A program made the position numbers and the translations under genes. The notes under the pieces are model-generated. The model saw only the letters and a list, made by a program, of their open reading frames with translations. It ran no database searches and was not told where the DNA came from. 64,000 nt of DNA from assembly GCA_025201375.1 (NCBI GenBank), contig JAIWZP010000040.1, positions 1-64,000 on the forward strand. Direction: 5' to 3'. The DNA comes from Gongronella butleri (taxonomy: Eukaryota > Mucoromycota > Mucoromycetes > Mucorales > Cunninghamellaceae). Shown here piece by piece: positions 22,678 through 34,167 of the stretch; position 1 is the first letter of the stretch; each line of letters begins with the position of its first letter.

Positions 22678-22731
22678 ATAACCTCAACAAGCAGCCGTAC
22701 AGTATCATTGCCGCGCTTACGCTACTGTACG

Positions 22732-23106
22732 ATGTACACCTACGTCAAAGCGGCCAAAGACGCTTCCGGTACCGGTATGTTTCCAGCCACCTGGTACAAA
22801 AAATTCAAGGCGGAGGAGCAAAAGGAGATGATGCTCAGCAAAGATGATGCCGATGTGTTGTTGACGCAACACGCTGTTGCTGAGTCGCAATGGGATCGCG
22901 TGTATGATTTTTTTGTCATGGAAGAAAAGGCACAAATTGCTGAGGCATCCCGCAAACGGCAAGAGGCGAATTACAAGGCGCGGCGTGAGCGCGTGACAAT
23001 CGCTCGCCGATCGCAACACTGTAATGCTGCCATCATTGCGGCGCTGACGTTTAGCTCTTTGCGCAATACTGTATCATACAGTACATTTAAAAAGTATGAT
23101 CTTTGA
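22732..23106 (+). CDS. Hypothetical 124-residue protein
   Basis: An ORF within the repeat-rich block whose first 95 residues have a convincing coding composition: MYTYVKAAKDASGTG, then FPATWYKKFKAEEQKEMM and a charged coiled-coil-like stretch (EEKAQIAEASRKRQEANYKA). The last 30 residues look less protein-like. It follows an acceptor-like poly(T)-GTTTTAG at 22677, so an upstream exon may exist; between that acceptor and the ATG another frame (NLNKQPYSIIAALTLLYDV) is also open, and a frameshift is possible. Short TACTG arrays flank it. It may be a remnant of a mobile-element gene, because such Lys/Arg/Glu coiled coils occur in element-encoded DNA-binding proteins, but no family is recognised. 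Confidence 0.35.
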   Translation: MYTYVKAAKDASGTGMFPATWYKKFKAEEQKEMMLSKDDADVLLTQHAVAESQWDRVYDFFVMEEKAQIAEASRKRQEANYKARRERVTIARRSQHCNAAIIAALTFSSLRNTVSYSTFKKYDL

Positions 23107-23583
23107 ATTCGTCGCCCCGACGGCACGACCCATCTGCCTGAGTTTTGGCTTATCATGATGAAGTTCTAACTTATGTTTTAGATGTTATCGAGAGTGCAGA
23201 AATTTGTGGTGATGTTTAAAATTGTATGTCCAATTGCTGGATTTTGAGTACATAGCGATTTGGCCCAAATTTTACGGTTTGCCCTAATGGAAGTGCCTCA
23301 AAACAACCTCAATCGTCATTTCTTTTGCGTATCCGCTTCAAAATTTAATTTAGAATCAAATAAAGCTTTCACACGGTGTCCGTTAACTTGATAAAATTTC
23401 GAGAAAATTGCGTTTTACGACATTTATTGGCTGATTTTAATTTTGGCGGTAAATGTGCGTTTTTAGAGTCAATGCCAAGTACTCAAGTGAAGTCGTGGAC
23501 TTTAACACAAAGATGCGGATCTTAAGGCTTGCGTTTGTCAATTATTACATTATTGCGCAGTTATTCGAATCTCAAGCTCTCAA

Positions 23584-23609
23584 CTACAGTACAGTACTGT
23601 ACTGTACAA
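23584..23609. repeat. TACTG microsatellite/palindrome, second
   Basis: CTACAGTACAGTACTGTACT followed by GTACAA; counterpart of the array at 22495-22518. Confidence 0.7.
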
Positions 23610-23849
23610 CACCTACTGTAGCAGTGTCGACGAGTATACAAGTGTGGGACTTACACTTCGCCTGTTCGTCTTCCGTAGGCGGCGGCGCGCGGCGGCGGTT
23701 GTCGTGCTTCTTTCATAACTTGGTTCACAATTGGGCGCGATGACATGAGGGGCCAATACAGAGGGAATGCAACAGGAAAGATGGAAAGAGTAAAAAAAAA
23801 AGTACATCGTGGGCAGCTGCCGCTTTCTGCCCACCACCAAAGGCACCCC

Positions 23850-24236
23850 ACGTGTGTCGACGACTGTATCATCATCACCAGGAGGTGTCGCCGTCGCTTC
23901 ACCACCCACATGCCGTTCCCGAGTGCGCTGATGTTGAGGATGTCCAAGGTACCATTGATGCGTCTCTTGATATAATCGATAACGCAACCTCGGGTTTGCG
24001 CACCAGAATCACGAACAATCCTAATGGTGTTGCACGCGTCGCCGTTCATTCAAGGGCGACAATTCCAATGCGCTTCGTCCAGAAGACCTTGACATCACCA
24101 CCACTGTCGAGGGCGGATTTAGCTACGGAAATTTCACGGGCGATGGCGTGCATTCATCAGCGCGACACTGGCAGCTGGGTCTAGTTTATGGTGGACGATT
24201 GTTGACTTACTCAAAATGCTACGCGACCCTCCGGTA
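23850..24236 (+). pseudogene. Gene-like fragment with apparent frameshift
   Basis: One frame reads PECADVEDVQGTIDASLDII and on to NNPNGVARVAVHS. Just after that, another frame reads FKGDNSNALRPEDLDITTTV and GGFSYGNFTGDGVHSSARHW to a stop after CYATLR. Each half has protein-like composition, but they lie in different frames without a clear intron between them. No start or family was found. It could be a decayed gene or two exons of an unresolved one. Confidence 0.25.
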
Positions 24237-24269
24237 AGCTAATGGTTGCGAGTTGTTCCCTGACGCCTT

Positions 24270-24301
24270 TTCTCTCTCTCGCTCTCTCGCTCTCTCTCTC
24301 T

Positions 24302-24334
<33 letters not shown>
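24270..24334. repeat. CT repeat followed by T homopolymer
   Basis: (CT)n with two CG interruptions, running into about 29 T. It lies just beyond the 3' end of the pirin gene. Confidence 0.85.
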
Positions 24335-24415
24335 CTGACTTTGCAATTGATTTTTTATTTGAACTTATAATACAGATTTTTATTGTAGTGCATGGAAGGA
24401 AGCGAGTGATGGCGC

Positions 24416-25464
24416 TTATTGGTTGGCACGCCATGTTTTAGCAATACGAGACACAAATTCCGGAGCCCCTTCGAAGCCATTGGCTCCACGGTTATAGTCG
24501 TCAAACGCTTGATAAATTTCTTCTTTGGTGTTCATGACAAAGGGGCCGTGCTGTACAACTGGCTCATTGAGCGGCTGACCGGCAATGATGACAAAGTGTG
24601 TTTCATCTGAAAGCGATTCAACGGGCAACACGGCGCCGTCGTCGCTTAGAACAAGTGTGTGGTGCGCGTCGGACTCGTGCTTTGATTCGCCAAAGCGCGC
24701 CTTGCCGGCAAGCGTGTAGATGAAGCCGCGGAACGTGCTGGGAATAGCCTGTTCCATGGTGACGCCCTTCTTCATCTTGACATCGATGAACATCGTTGGT
24801 GTGCGCGTGTACACGGGGCTCTTGGCACCGTAGCTCTCGCCGGCAATGACACCAATGTCTAAACCGTCCTTGGGCTGCACACGGACCACATTTTCCTTGG
24901 GGAACTCTTGATACGATGGCTCAATCATCTTGTCCTTGGCAGCAAGATTCACCCACAGCTGCAAACCATGCGCACGTGTATTCACGCCAGGCGCAGGCAG
25001 CTCGGCGTGTACAATGCCCCTACCAGCAGTCTAGCAAAAGAGAAAAAAAAAGAATAAAAGTCAATTTCGTGGATTTTTACCTTTTGACTCTGCAAAACCT
25101 TACCATCCATTGCAAATCACCGCTCTTGAGGTGGCCTTGATGACCCTTGAAGTCTTCGTGCTGGAACTCTCCTCTAAGCATGAAGGTTATCGTCTCGAAT
25201 CCTCGATGGGGGTGATCAGGAAAGCCTGCAGGCGGCTGGACGTCAAATTCATCGAGCATCAAGAACGGATCAAAGTTGCGCAGGGCAGGGGTGCCAATGG
25301 ATCGGTACACTGACGAAAAAAGAGGCGAAAAGGAAAAAAAATCCCGGGTTTAGGGTCATTCATGCATAAAGTTGGCCATTTGACTTACCTCGAGCACCGG
25401 CGCCGTCCATTTGTTCGCGGGAGAGAATAGATTTGATGACAGAGCGAGCAGATTTAGCAGCCAT
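24416..25464 (-). CDS. Pirin family protein
   Basis: Cupin-fold iron-binding protein; family members act as transcription cofactors or quercetin dioxygenases. Three exons (25464-25389, 25309-25104, 25030-24416) give 298 residues, the normal family length. The N-terminal cupin carries the metal ligands in DHPHRGFETITFML and GIVHAELP. The C-terminal cupin follows (GFIYTLAGKARFGE, FVIIAGQPLNEPVVQHGPFV). The first 25 residues (MAAKSARSVIKSILSREQ) are basic and amphipathic and could act as a mitochondrial presequence, or may just be an N-terminal extension. It is transcribed divergently from the orphan gene at 26093. Confidence 0.94.
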
Positions 25465-26092
25465 GATATGATATTTGGATTGGAAATGTAATGTGAAATG
25501 AAAATGAAAAGTTGAAAAGGGATCGTGTTGATCTTCCGCTCTTTTATACTTTTTTTTTTTGGGGGGGCCCATCTCACTCAGCCGGGCGTCAGCTTGAATC
25601 ATCAAGCCCGCTCACAGTAAGCCCAGTCAGCCCTTTGTCATCTAGCAACAAAGCAAAACTGGCCAATCACGGCTATTTTCCTTTGAATTCGTTTTAAACT
25701 CAGCCAATTGCGGCTGGCCGGTGCTCTTTCCATGCAAAATGCATAATTTAACCCGAGCTTTGTCATCTGTGCCAGGAACACACGCGATCATGCTAGAAAA
25801 CAGAATGAAAAAAAAGAATGGAATCATTGGTAATTGATTTTAAAAGCCATGAGATCCTCCGAAATGGTTGAAACTACCATTTTGTGTCCTGGGTCGATGA
25901 TTGCCATGCACGAGCAGGCCCTGAGCGCGTCTGGCGTGACCTACACTTGTCTATGGGCAATAGCAATCCAGCACCATTGCCATTTTGAGCATGACAGTGC
26001 GTATTTTATTCCAGGTGGTAGACTTTTTTTTTGTTTTTCTCTGTTTTCCCGCTGTTGTTGTTTTTTTTCCGCGTCCGTGTCCTCTTTTACCC
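25465..26092. other. Shared divergent promoter region
   Basis: Separates pirin (minus) and the orphan gene (plus). It contains the pirin TATA element and, at its right end, a C/T-rich leader running up to the ATG at 26093. A 120-codon frame from about 25834 lacks domain support and was not accepted. Confidence 0.5.
25541..25548 (-). promoter_or_regulatory. TATA box of pirin gene
   Basis: TATAAAAG on the minus strand, about 80 bases upstream of the pirin ATG. Confidence 0.5.
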
Positions 26093-27401
26093 ATGATTGT
26101 TCAGCGCGAGAGCACTGTCAACGTGTCATTCCAAGAAGACCCGCTCCCGGTGCGTACGTCCTCGGTCCTCTGCACGCAGCGCATCCAATACATGCATCTT
26201 GACCACCACACCAATGTGTTTGACCTAATCGACATGGAAGTGATCCTGGATGGCGGCAACCTGGACATCCAAATATCCTTTTTGTTGTTTACACGCCATC
26301 ATTTGGCTCATCTCGACTTTTTGCGCCTTTATTCTTAACCTGTCTTGTGTTTTTTCTTACTGTGAATGCAAGATCAACGGCATCAACCACCACATTCCGC
26401 CCGACGCGATCAATCCGACCTTGTACACGGTGATGACCCGCTACGGCTTCAAGCGTCGCACGCGCACCCATGTCACGCGTGAGTTTTCTCTCCAAAGCGT
26501 GTTTTCTTGGTGATTGACGCATTTTTTTCTTTTTTTTTTTTGTCCAGGTCACCAGCCCTACTTTGTGCAAAAGGCACTCGTGAACACACCATTGTCGTAC
26601 ATGCTTGGCCAGACGCTGCCGTATGGTCAGCTCCAATCGCTGTGGATCCGCATCGACTTGGAAACAGAAAATATCCTTTAAAAATATTGGAGAGGGGAAA
26701 AGACGCGCTCAGATCCAAACGGATGGCTCAATTAGCCCTTGACTCGCGCGACTGTGCATCTTTTCTTTTTTACATAGTCAGACGGTCCTGAACGTGATTG
26801 AAGCGCGCGAGCGTCCATGGGTGGCCTTTCTTGACAAGGCCTTTACCACGATGATGATGCAGCGACTGGCGCCAACGTACCCATTGATCTTTGCGCAGAG
26901 CTATGTCAACGTAAGCACATTGAAAACGAGGCAAAAGAGACGTGCTCCATTAATTGATTGTGTCGTTTTTAGCGTCTCGCCGGCATTGTCAAGAACATTC
27001 CTACCTTGGCACGCTCACTCCACCGCATGGTGCTGACTGCACCACCATCCGACTTCAAGACGCAAGCACAGAACCTCATTGAGGTAAGGAGGACTCGCGA
27101 AAAGAAGAAAAATGGCGACTCATGCACCTGTTTTCCTTGCAGCACACACATGAACATCTGGACTCGCTCATTGGCACTGCGCAGCCGGACACGTGCACGC
27201 GCCTGACAATGTGCCTCTACCATTCCGCCAAAAACTCGGACGCCATGCGTCATCGCGCGGTGTCTCGCGTAGGAAAAAGAAAAAAAAAACCTCTTTTCAC
27301 CATACTAACGCATTTGCCGCCCTCTTCCCCTCAATTGACGGGTGTAGCCACGCCCTCCCAATGCCGACCAAGTCGTCCAGCAGCTGTGGTCGCACCAATG
27401 A
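26093..27401 (+). CDS. Orphan protein with two U12-type AT-AC introns
   Basis: Not recognised. Seven exons (26093-26272, 26361-26478, 26548-26670, 26774-26910, 26973-27083, 27143-27268, 27348-27401) give 282 residues. Introns 1 and 3 begin ATATCCTTT and end in AC; the other four are GT-AG. The second AT-AC junction is fixed by frame: ending at the nearby AG instead gives a stop. The protein starts MIVQRESTVNVSFQEDPLPV, has mixed beta/alpha character, a basic patch (RYGFKRRTRTHVTRH), an aromatic helical middle and a His-rich helix near the end (EHTHEHLDSL). It has no signal peptide or membrane segment. A small conserved eukaryotic factor is plausible; no function is assigned. The start is the ATG directly after the pyrimidine leader; an upstream exon cannot be excluded. 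Confidence 0.8.
26273..26360 (+). other. U12-type AT-AC intron 1 of orphan gene
   Basis: 5' site ATATCCTTTTT, branch-like TTCTTAAC at 26332-26339, 3' end TTCTTAC. Phase 0 on both sides. A downstream AG at 26371-26372 would also keep frame, dropping four codons. Confidence 0.85.
26671..26773 (+). other. U12-type AT-AC intron 3 of orphan gene
   Basis: 5' site ATATCCTTTA, 3' end TTTTTTAC. Joining A|AT gives Asn and continues SQTVLNVIEARERPW. Using the AG four bases later breaks the frame. The best branch-like word, CCCTTGAC (26736-26743), is rather far from the 3' end. Confidence 0.8.
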
Positions 27402-27530
27402 GCAGGGCCCGAGTAGCACAAATCGATCAAGATCATGGTCTCTTTCTCTCACGTTGCCAAAAAAGAGCAATTCCCATCGCCATGAGACGCAAACAAAAAT
27501 AAAAAAAAACGTTGGATGTTCTTTTTTTAC

Positions 27531-27884
27531 TCAATGGTCAAGCTCTTTCACACGGCCATCCTTGTGATAAAAGTCGGCGTAGCTGCTTGTATCGCGATCC
27601 GTCATAAAAGGACTTTCATGATGGGTGGGCGTCGCGTGTACAGCGTCCTTGGGGGGCGAGATGTCCTCGGCCGAGGCGGCAAAGGCAGAGACGTGCCCGG
27701 CGGCCTCTTTGCTGGGGGCAAACGATGGCACGGCGTGCACGGGCGCATCATGGACTTCTTGGATGGGATTGCCAAAGCGGAGTGAAAAGTGATCGTCGGT
27801 CATGATCGGGTCGCGATCGCGGCGGTCATTGTGTGCATGGTCCACGCCGGTAGGCGCCTCGGACGACGCGACATGTTGAGACAT
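27531..27884 (-). CDS. Hypothetical 117-residue hydrophilic protein
   Basis: Single exon starting MSQHVASSEAPTGVDHAHND. It is rich in His, Asp and Ala, with no cysteines, signal peptide or membrane segment, and ends DFYHKDGRVKELDH. Codon use and low-complexity pattern are protein-like. Its 3' end faces that of the orphan gene at 26093-27401 with a 129-base gap. The composition would fit a small stress-type, intrinsically disordered protein, but no family is recognised. An in-frame upstream extension to 28031 is Phe/Ser-rich leader sequence and was rejected. Confidence 0.55.
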   Translation of the reverse strand: MSQHVASSEAPTGVDHAHNDRRDRDPIMTDDHFSLRFGNPIQEVHDAPVHAVPSFAPSKEAAGHVSAFAASAEDISPPKDAVHATPTHHESPFMTDRDTSSYADFYHKDGRVKELDH

Positions 27885-28099
27885 TTGTTGTGTGGGAATG
27901 GAAAAAAAAAAGGCAAAAGAAAAGAGAAAAAAGAAAAAAGAGGAGGGCGAGCTTTTTATTTCAGATCTCAGGCCATCTGAAACAAACAGGTATTCAAAAA
28001 AAAAAAAAAGAGGGAAAAAAAGCCCCGGCAATAAGTCACCCTATGCGAAAATGCAGCGAGGTCGGATCAGATCGATTTCTTTCCCGCTTTTTGAGACCC

Positions 28100-28139
28100 A
28101 TTTCTTTTTCTTTTTCTTTTTCTTTTTCTTTTTTTTTTA
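28100..28139. repeat. TTTTTC hexamer array
   Basis: Five or more TTTTTC units followed by a T run, between the gamma-SNAP stop and the hypothetical gene start. Confidence 0.8.
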
Positions 28140-28151
28140 CATGATTTTTTT

Positions 28152-29771
28152 TTATAGCAAGTCGTCGTCGTCATCATCATCGGCATAATTGTGAGGCGGG
28201 CGTGAGCCTGATTGGGTGGGATAAGGCTGGTGCGCGTTTTGTGGCGGGGGTTGTTGTTGGAACGCGGGTGGAGGGGGTGGCGCCTGATTATATGGCATCT
28301 CCGAGGGGTAAGGCTGGCTCTTTTCGGGCATGAACGCAGCGGGGCCATCGTAGCCGGGTGGAGGAGGAGGAGGTCCACCAGCAGGTGCACGCGTGTTATT
28401 GTATAATCCTTGTTTTTCGGCATAGCCGGCAGGTGGCAGCGGCGCGCGCGCTTGATACTGCTGCTGCGGCTGCTTTTGCGACGACAAGCTCTCGCCAGGC
28501 ACAGTCAGCGATCGCGCCAGGCGCACAATTTCATTGTCCAAAAACGAAAAGTGCTGGTCGCGCACCGTCTTTTCAAGCAATTCCTGGTCCGACTCATCAT
28601 ACGCACGCAGCATCTGCTGCGCAAGCCCGGCCTCCTCACTGCCTGCAAAGCGCGCATCACTAAAAGTTGGATAAATGGCATGATCAATGCACCGTGTCAC
28701 GTCGCGCCACATTTTTTTGTTGTTTTTCCTCGTTTTTTCTTTTTTTTTTTTTTTTCCCTCTTGCTACTCACTTGCCGCACATGTTGTTGAATTGCTTGCC
28801 TGCCTCGACCTCATCGTCCATGGCGAACAAAAGCACAAGCATGCTGAGATTCGCCTTGTTGGCGGGGCTGCGGCTCGTCATCTTTTGCAACGTGGGCGCC
28901 TGGCGGTGCAACAGCTCGACAGCCTTGGCGTATCTAAAAAAAAATGGCGGATGAACACTCCCCCAATCCCCTTTTCCCGATTGGCCGCTTTCTTTTTTTT
29001 TAACTTACTTTCTGCTCTTGACGGAAAGCCCGATTGCCTTTTTGTACGTTTCTGTGGAGAATGAGCCTCGCTCCTCCTGTTCGTACAAGTCGATGGACGA
29101 ACTGTAGAGGTCAATGGCCGCATTCACGTCGATCGGTTCCATGGCCCTTTTAAAAACGAAAGCGTGAGTATGATTTTTGGCGACTTTGTGTCCAATTGGC
29201 GTACTTTGCGGCCTTGCCAAGCTGCTCAGCAGCTCGAATCATCTTGCCGTCCGTCATGAACAGATTGCTCGCTTGCTTGTACGCCTCGGCGCCTCGCTGG
29301 GGCTGGTTGAGGTTGTTGACGAGAATCAACGCCGCATTTTCCATGGCTTTGCCGGCCATGTGCATCCTTTTGCAAGTGGGGGAAAAAAAACAAGAAATGA
29401 GTCCAATTCGTCTTTTGACACGTGTTCAAGCATTCTTACGCATTAGACTTGAACAGGGCCTCGGACGCCTTTGTATATGCCTGCACCGCTTGGTCAAACG
29501 ACCGTGCTACCTTGAAACACGTCGCTAAAAATGCAATTACGCCCATATGAGCAATTTAATTCCATTCCTCGCTTTTTTCCACTATTCTTACCAGCCTGAT
29601 CGTAATAGCCGGCCGCAAGGTCCCAGTCGGGCTTGCGGAACAGGCCCTTTGTCGTGCTAAAAAGAGAAAAAAGAGAGTCTAGTTGCCAAGACGCCTCACA
29701 ACGTGCGCTTCTTACGCCTTGTCGCCACTCTGCATGAGCTTGACGCCTTCTCTGATACGTTCGGCTTCCAT
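28152..29771 (-). CDS. NAPG: Gamma-SNAP with extended Pro/Gln-rich tail
   Basis: Soluble NSF attachment protein of the gamma type, an adaptor that brings NSF to SNARE complexes. Eight exons (29771-29716, 29656-29592, 29524-29440, 29366-29205, 29146-29009, 28933-28772, 28659-28152 and the joins between them) are all GT-AG and in phase, giving 391 residues. TPR-like helices include KPDWDLAAGYYDQA, RSFDQAVQAYTKASEALF and NAAIDLYSSSIDLYEQEERG. The segment DARFAGSEEAGLAQQMLRAY to FLDNEIVRLARSLTVPG matches the gamma-SNAP C-terminus. After that, where the animal protein (about 312 residues) nearly ends, about 120 residues of Pro/Gln/Tyr-rich sequence follow, closing with seven Asp and LL. Identity is good; alpha-SNAP is less likely because of the SLTVPG end. 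Confidence 0.88.
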
Positions 29772-30026
29772 CTTGTTCGTGTAGAATGAAACGAGCGGTG
29801 AGAGAAGTGAAAAAAGTATAAAAGAGCAAGAAAAAGCAAGAATAAAAGCGTGGATGAAATTGAAGGGCAAGAAAATGGCATCCAATTCGAGCCCCGCCGC
29901 ACGCGCGGAGCCCCGTTCGGTGCCAACAAGCATCATTTCGTCATAAAACACAGGAAAAGGGAACGATGGAGGAATTTTATTGCTGTATTATAAATGATTA
30001 CATGGGAAGGAGGTGTAAGTGCCGCT
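29772..30026. other. Intergenic spacer
   Basis: Between the gamma-SNAP start and the mannosyltransferase stop, both on the minus strand. No gene is seen; a TATAAAAG on the plus strand at about 29817 points away from both genes. Confidence 0.45.
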
Positions 30027-31518
<1,492 letters not shown>

Positions 31519-32622
31519 CAAATCAAATAGTGAGTGGACGACCACCAAACAAAAAAGAAAGGAAAGATGAAAAAAAGGCAAATGTGATGCAAAAAAAGAA
31601 CCATCCTTCTCCCACCAATGGCCAAACGCTTAGAGAGGAAAAGAAAAAAAAGGGGGTGATAGACAGGTGCAAGGAGAGTTGACAAAAGTGGGAAATGATT
31701 GAGCAACAAACATTGTGAACACAAGGGCCAAGGAGGAATCCACCTTTGTAAAAGGAGCTCCGCAAAAAAAAAAAGGGGGATGTGACGGGGATGCGCAAAA
31801 AAAGGTCATCAAATGCAGAAATCAAATAAGCAGAACAATCAACCTCTTGAAAAAAAAAAAAAAAGAAAAGAAAAAAAATAGAGAGCCGAGACTCTCCTCC
31901 ACGCCGCAATTGAGCCCTTTGCTGTTAATTTTATTTGATCCTCCAATATGACAGAGCCCTGCGACAGAAAAAGGAAGCAAAAGGAACAAATGCCGTGTCG
32001 TCACATTATCATCCAGGGGATCGACGCACATCTCGCTTTTTAAAATCATCTCGGCCATGAAAAAGACGCGTGGCTTTCATCTTGCTTCGGCAACAGAATG
32101 TGCAAAACTCCATGTTGACGTCCATTGACGCGTCAAACCCTCGATGTGGGGGAACGTGTGGACCCCTTTTTGACGCGCAATGACCGACATTGACTCGTAA
32201 GATGCACAAGCAATATCAATTTTTTGTGGCGTCCCTGATGTCCCTGACATCTCACTGGCGGCTAATTGCTACCAACAAGCAGGTATTTTGCGTCGTGGGG
32301 CCCATTTTGGGGTGGGGGGCAATTGGCGGAGAAAGAATAAAAATGAGATCCGCTTTGCACTTGGACGCGTCCATCCGCACGCTCGTGACGCGAAAATCCT
32401 TGGAGTTGCACACGCATGACTCTAAATGGCCATTTCCCCTCCCCCTTTTGTTCTCCTTGATTTTTGGGCCCGTCGTGCCACACAGCATGCAAATGAGCTC
32501 GCTATAAAAGGCAGCTGCTTTCATGCCATGTCCCTCTTGCCTCTCTTTGCTTTGCCAAATGGTGTGTTTTTTTTATATCATCTAAAAGGAGGGTATGTGG
32601 ATTTAAATAAGAAAAAAAGGCT
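31519..32622. other. Intergenic, no gene seen
   Basis: About 1.1 kb. It contains the promoter of the mannosyltransferase (C/T-rich on the minus strand), A runs, several GACGCGTC/ACGCGTC words (about 32066, 32128, 32366), and a plus-strand TATAAAAG at about 32503 with no convincing gene downstream. Confidence 0.5.
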
Positions 32623-33430
32623 TCAAGAAACAGGATCAATGCCGCGATCAGGATTATAAAAGCGGTCCTTGATAGGTTGCAACAACACATTCATCTTTGG
32701 TGTGATGACCATCAGGTTGTTGGTGGGTATCGTGAGCCAGTCGGCCTTTTCGAACGTCAGGGGCTCTGCGCGACAAAAAAAAAAAAAAATGAGATGGTTG
32801 TCCCTTTTCTCTCCCCCCCTATTATTTTTTCATGGGTCCCTTACCACTGGCAATGACAACCATGTCCTCGCGCCGATCGGCCTTGATCATACGGTAATGG
32901 CCAGGCCGATAGCACTCAAAGCGCGTCCCCGACGAAAAATACAGAGATGCAGCCTCGTCGGTCTTGCTGCTGATGTACCGCACACATACCACACTTGCAC
33001 CGTCTGTCACGGCAAAATTCAACAGGGATGGCTACGAAACAAAATGTGTCAGCACATAAAAAAAGAAAAAATGGGCCCCGTATGCCGAATTTTTCCTCAA
33101 TTCGCCTCCTTTTTTTTCGAAAAAGTGGTGTGCACATACCTCGGTGATGTCCAATTCCTCGGCCCACGCATTGAGCTGTGCAATTGTCTTGATCATCGCC
33201 TCCTTGAGCTCCTGGTGGTGGAATCGGGCTGCGTCAATATTCGGCAACTAATAAAAACCAAGAAAAAAAATGAGCAAATTCAGTCCATGAATGGCGACGC
33301 GTCGGTCACAAAAACTTACAAAACTGAGGAACAGCGCAAACGCCCACTCCGAGTCAGTGTTGCCCTGGACAAACAAGAACAGCTTCTCAGGGAGCTGAGC
33401 CAAAAGCTTGCGTTTCATCTAATTGAGAAA

Positions 33431-33463
<33 letters not shown>

Positions 33464-34167
33464 GACGGTGAGTCATTCTTATGCGGGTCACTGGTGACGC
33501 GATTACCTTGTCAAACTGAGCAATGCCGCCATTATGCATCCACATGATCTTTCCATAACTAGAAAAAAAAAGCAAGGAGCACCCGCGTGAGATGAATACA
33601 TTTTCCGAGATTTTTTTTCGCTTGTTTCTTACTTCCAAGGGTGGCAGTTGGCCTCGGTGACGGCGCCAGACGTGCTTGCGCGGACGTGCGCAAACACAAG
33701 CGGGCTCTTGATCTTCTCGGCCAGACGCACAAGATTTGTATTGTTCCATGCAGGCGTCACAGATGTAAAGATGCACGGCGGTGTGCACTTTTCGTCCTTG
33801 TCCGTATCACTGTCGTACCAACCCACGCCAAATCCGTCACCTAACGCAGAATTAAAAAAAAAGGTGGTCAGCATACACAATTTCCGCATGGACAAAAAGC
33901 TCATGACCCATCATCCCCCCTCTCATGCTTCCTCCTAAAATCTCTCGCATCCATTGCCACGCCCGCTTACCATTGAGAGGTCGGCGATGATCAATTCGTA
34001 GCTTGGAATCAAACGACTGGCTGCAGAAAAACAAAATGGAGTTAAAAAAAGCTGATCGTGTCGCTTTTTCTATCAAAAACTCACTTGACAATAGAGTGAC
34101 TTGGGTATGTGATCAGGTGTCCGAGAAGAATGGACTGCTTGCCCTTGTACACAAGCAAGCGACACAT
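32623..34167 (-). CDS. DUG3: Class II glutamine amidotransferase DUG3
   Basis: Ntn-hydrolase-type glutamine amidotransferase domain protein; in yeast Dug3 works with Dug2 in cytosolic glutathione degradation. Eight exons (34167-34085, 34021-33972, 33840-33633, 33558-33507, 33418-33320, 33247-33140, 33031-32845, 32765-32623) give 309 residues. The start MCRLLVYKGKQSILLGHLIT provides the catalytic N-terminal Cys2 after Met removal. Family motifs follow: PSHSIVNQSFDSKLR, DHRRPLNGDGFGVGWYD, FAHVRASTSG, CHPWNYGKIMWMHNGGI and QGNTDSEWAFALF. The C-terminal WLTIPTNNLMVITP is typical. The intron at 33419-33506 holds a 31-A run on the plus strand. Identity is firm. Confidence 0.95.
33432..33462. repeat. 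31-base A homopolymer in DUG3 intron
   Basis: A run on the plus strand within the intron at 33419-33506; a poly(T) tract in gene sense near the acceptor. Confidence 0.85.

Larger units (their letters stand above)
18585..24415. other. Repeat-rich, gene-poor stretch
   Basis: About 5.8 kb with almost no credible genes: repeat A copy 2, repeat B copy 1, a T-rich simple repeat, one doubtful 124-codon ORF and a broken gene-like fragment, each listed separately. Many short open frames lack domain or codon support. Confidence 0.55.

Noticed and set aside
25834..26202. 122-codon frame upstream of the orphan AT-AC gene
   Set aside because: Its second half runs through the pyrimidine leader, it has no domain, and no donor/acceptor pair joins it in phase to the orphan gene.
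28867..29064. Separate small gene in the gamma-SNAP introns
   Set aside because: Frames there are antisense to or run across well-defined gamma-SNAP exons.
32426..32659. Possible plus-strand gene after TATAAAAG at 32503
   Set aside because: The frame is short and low-complexity and overlaps the DUG3 3' end; there is no similarity to any family.
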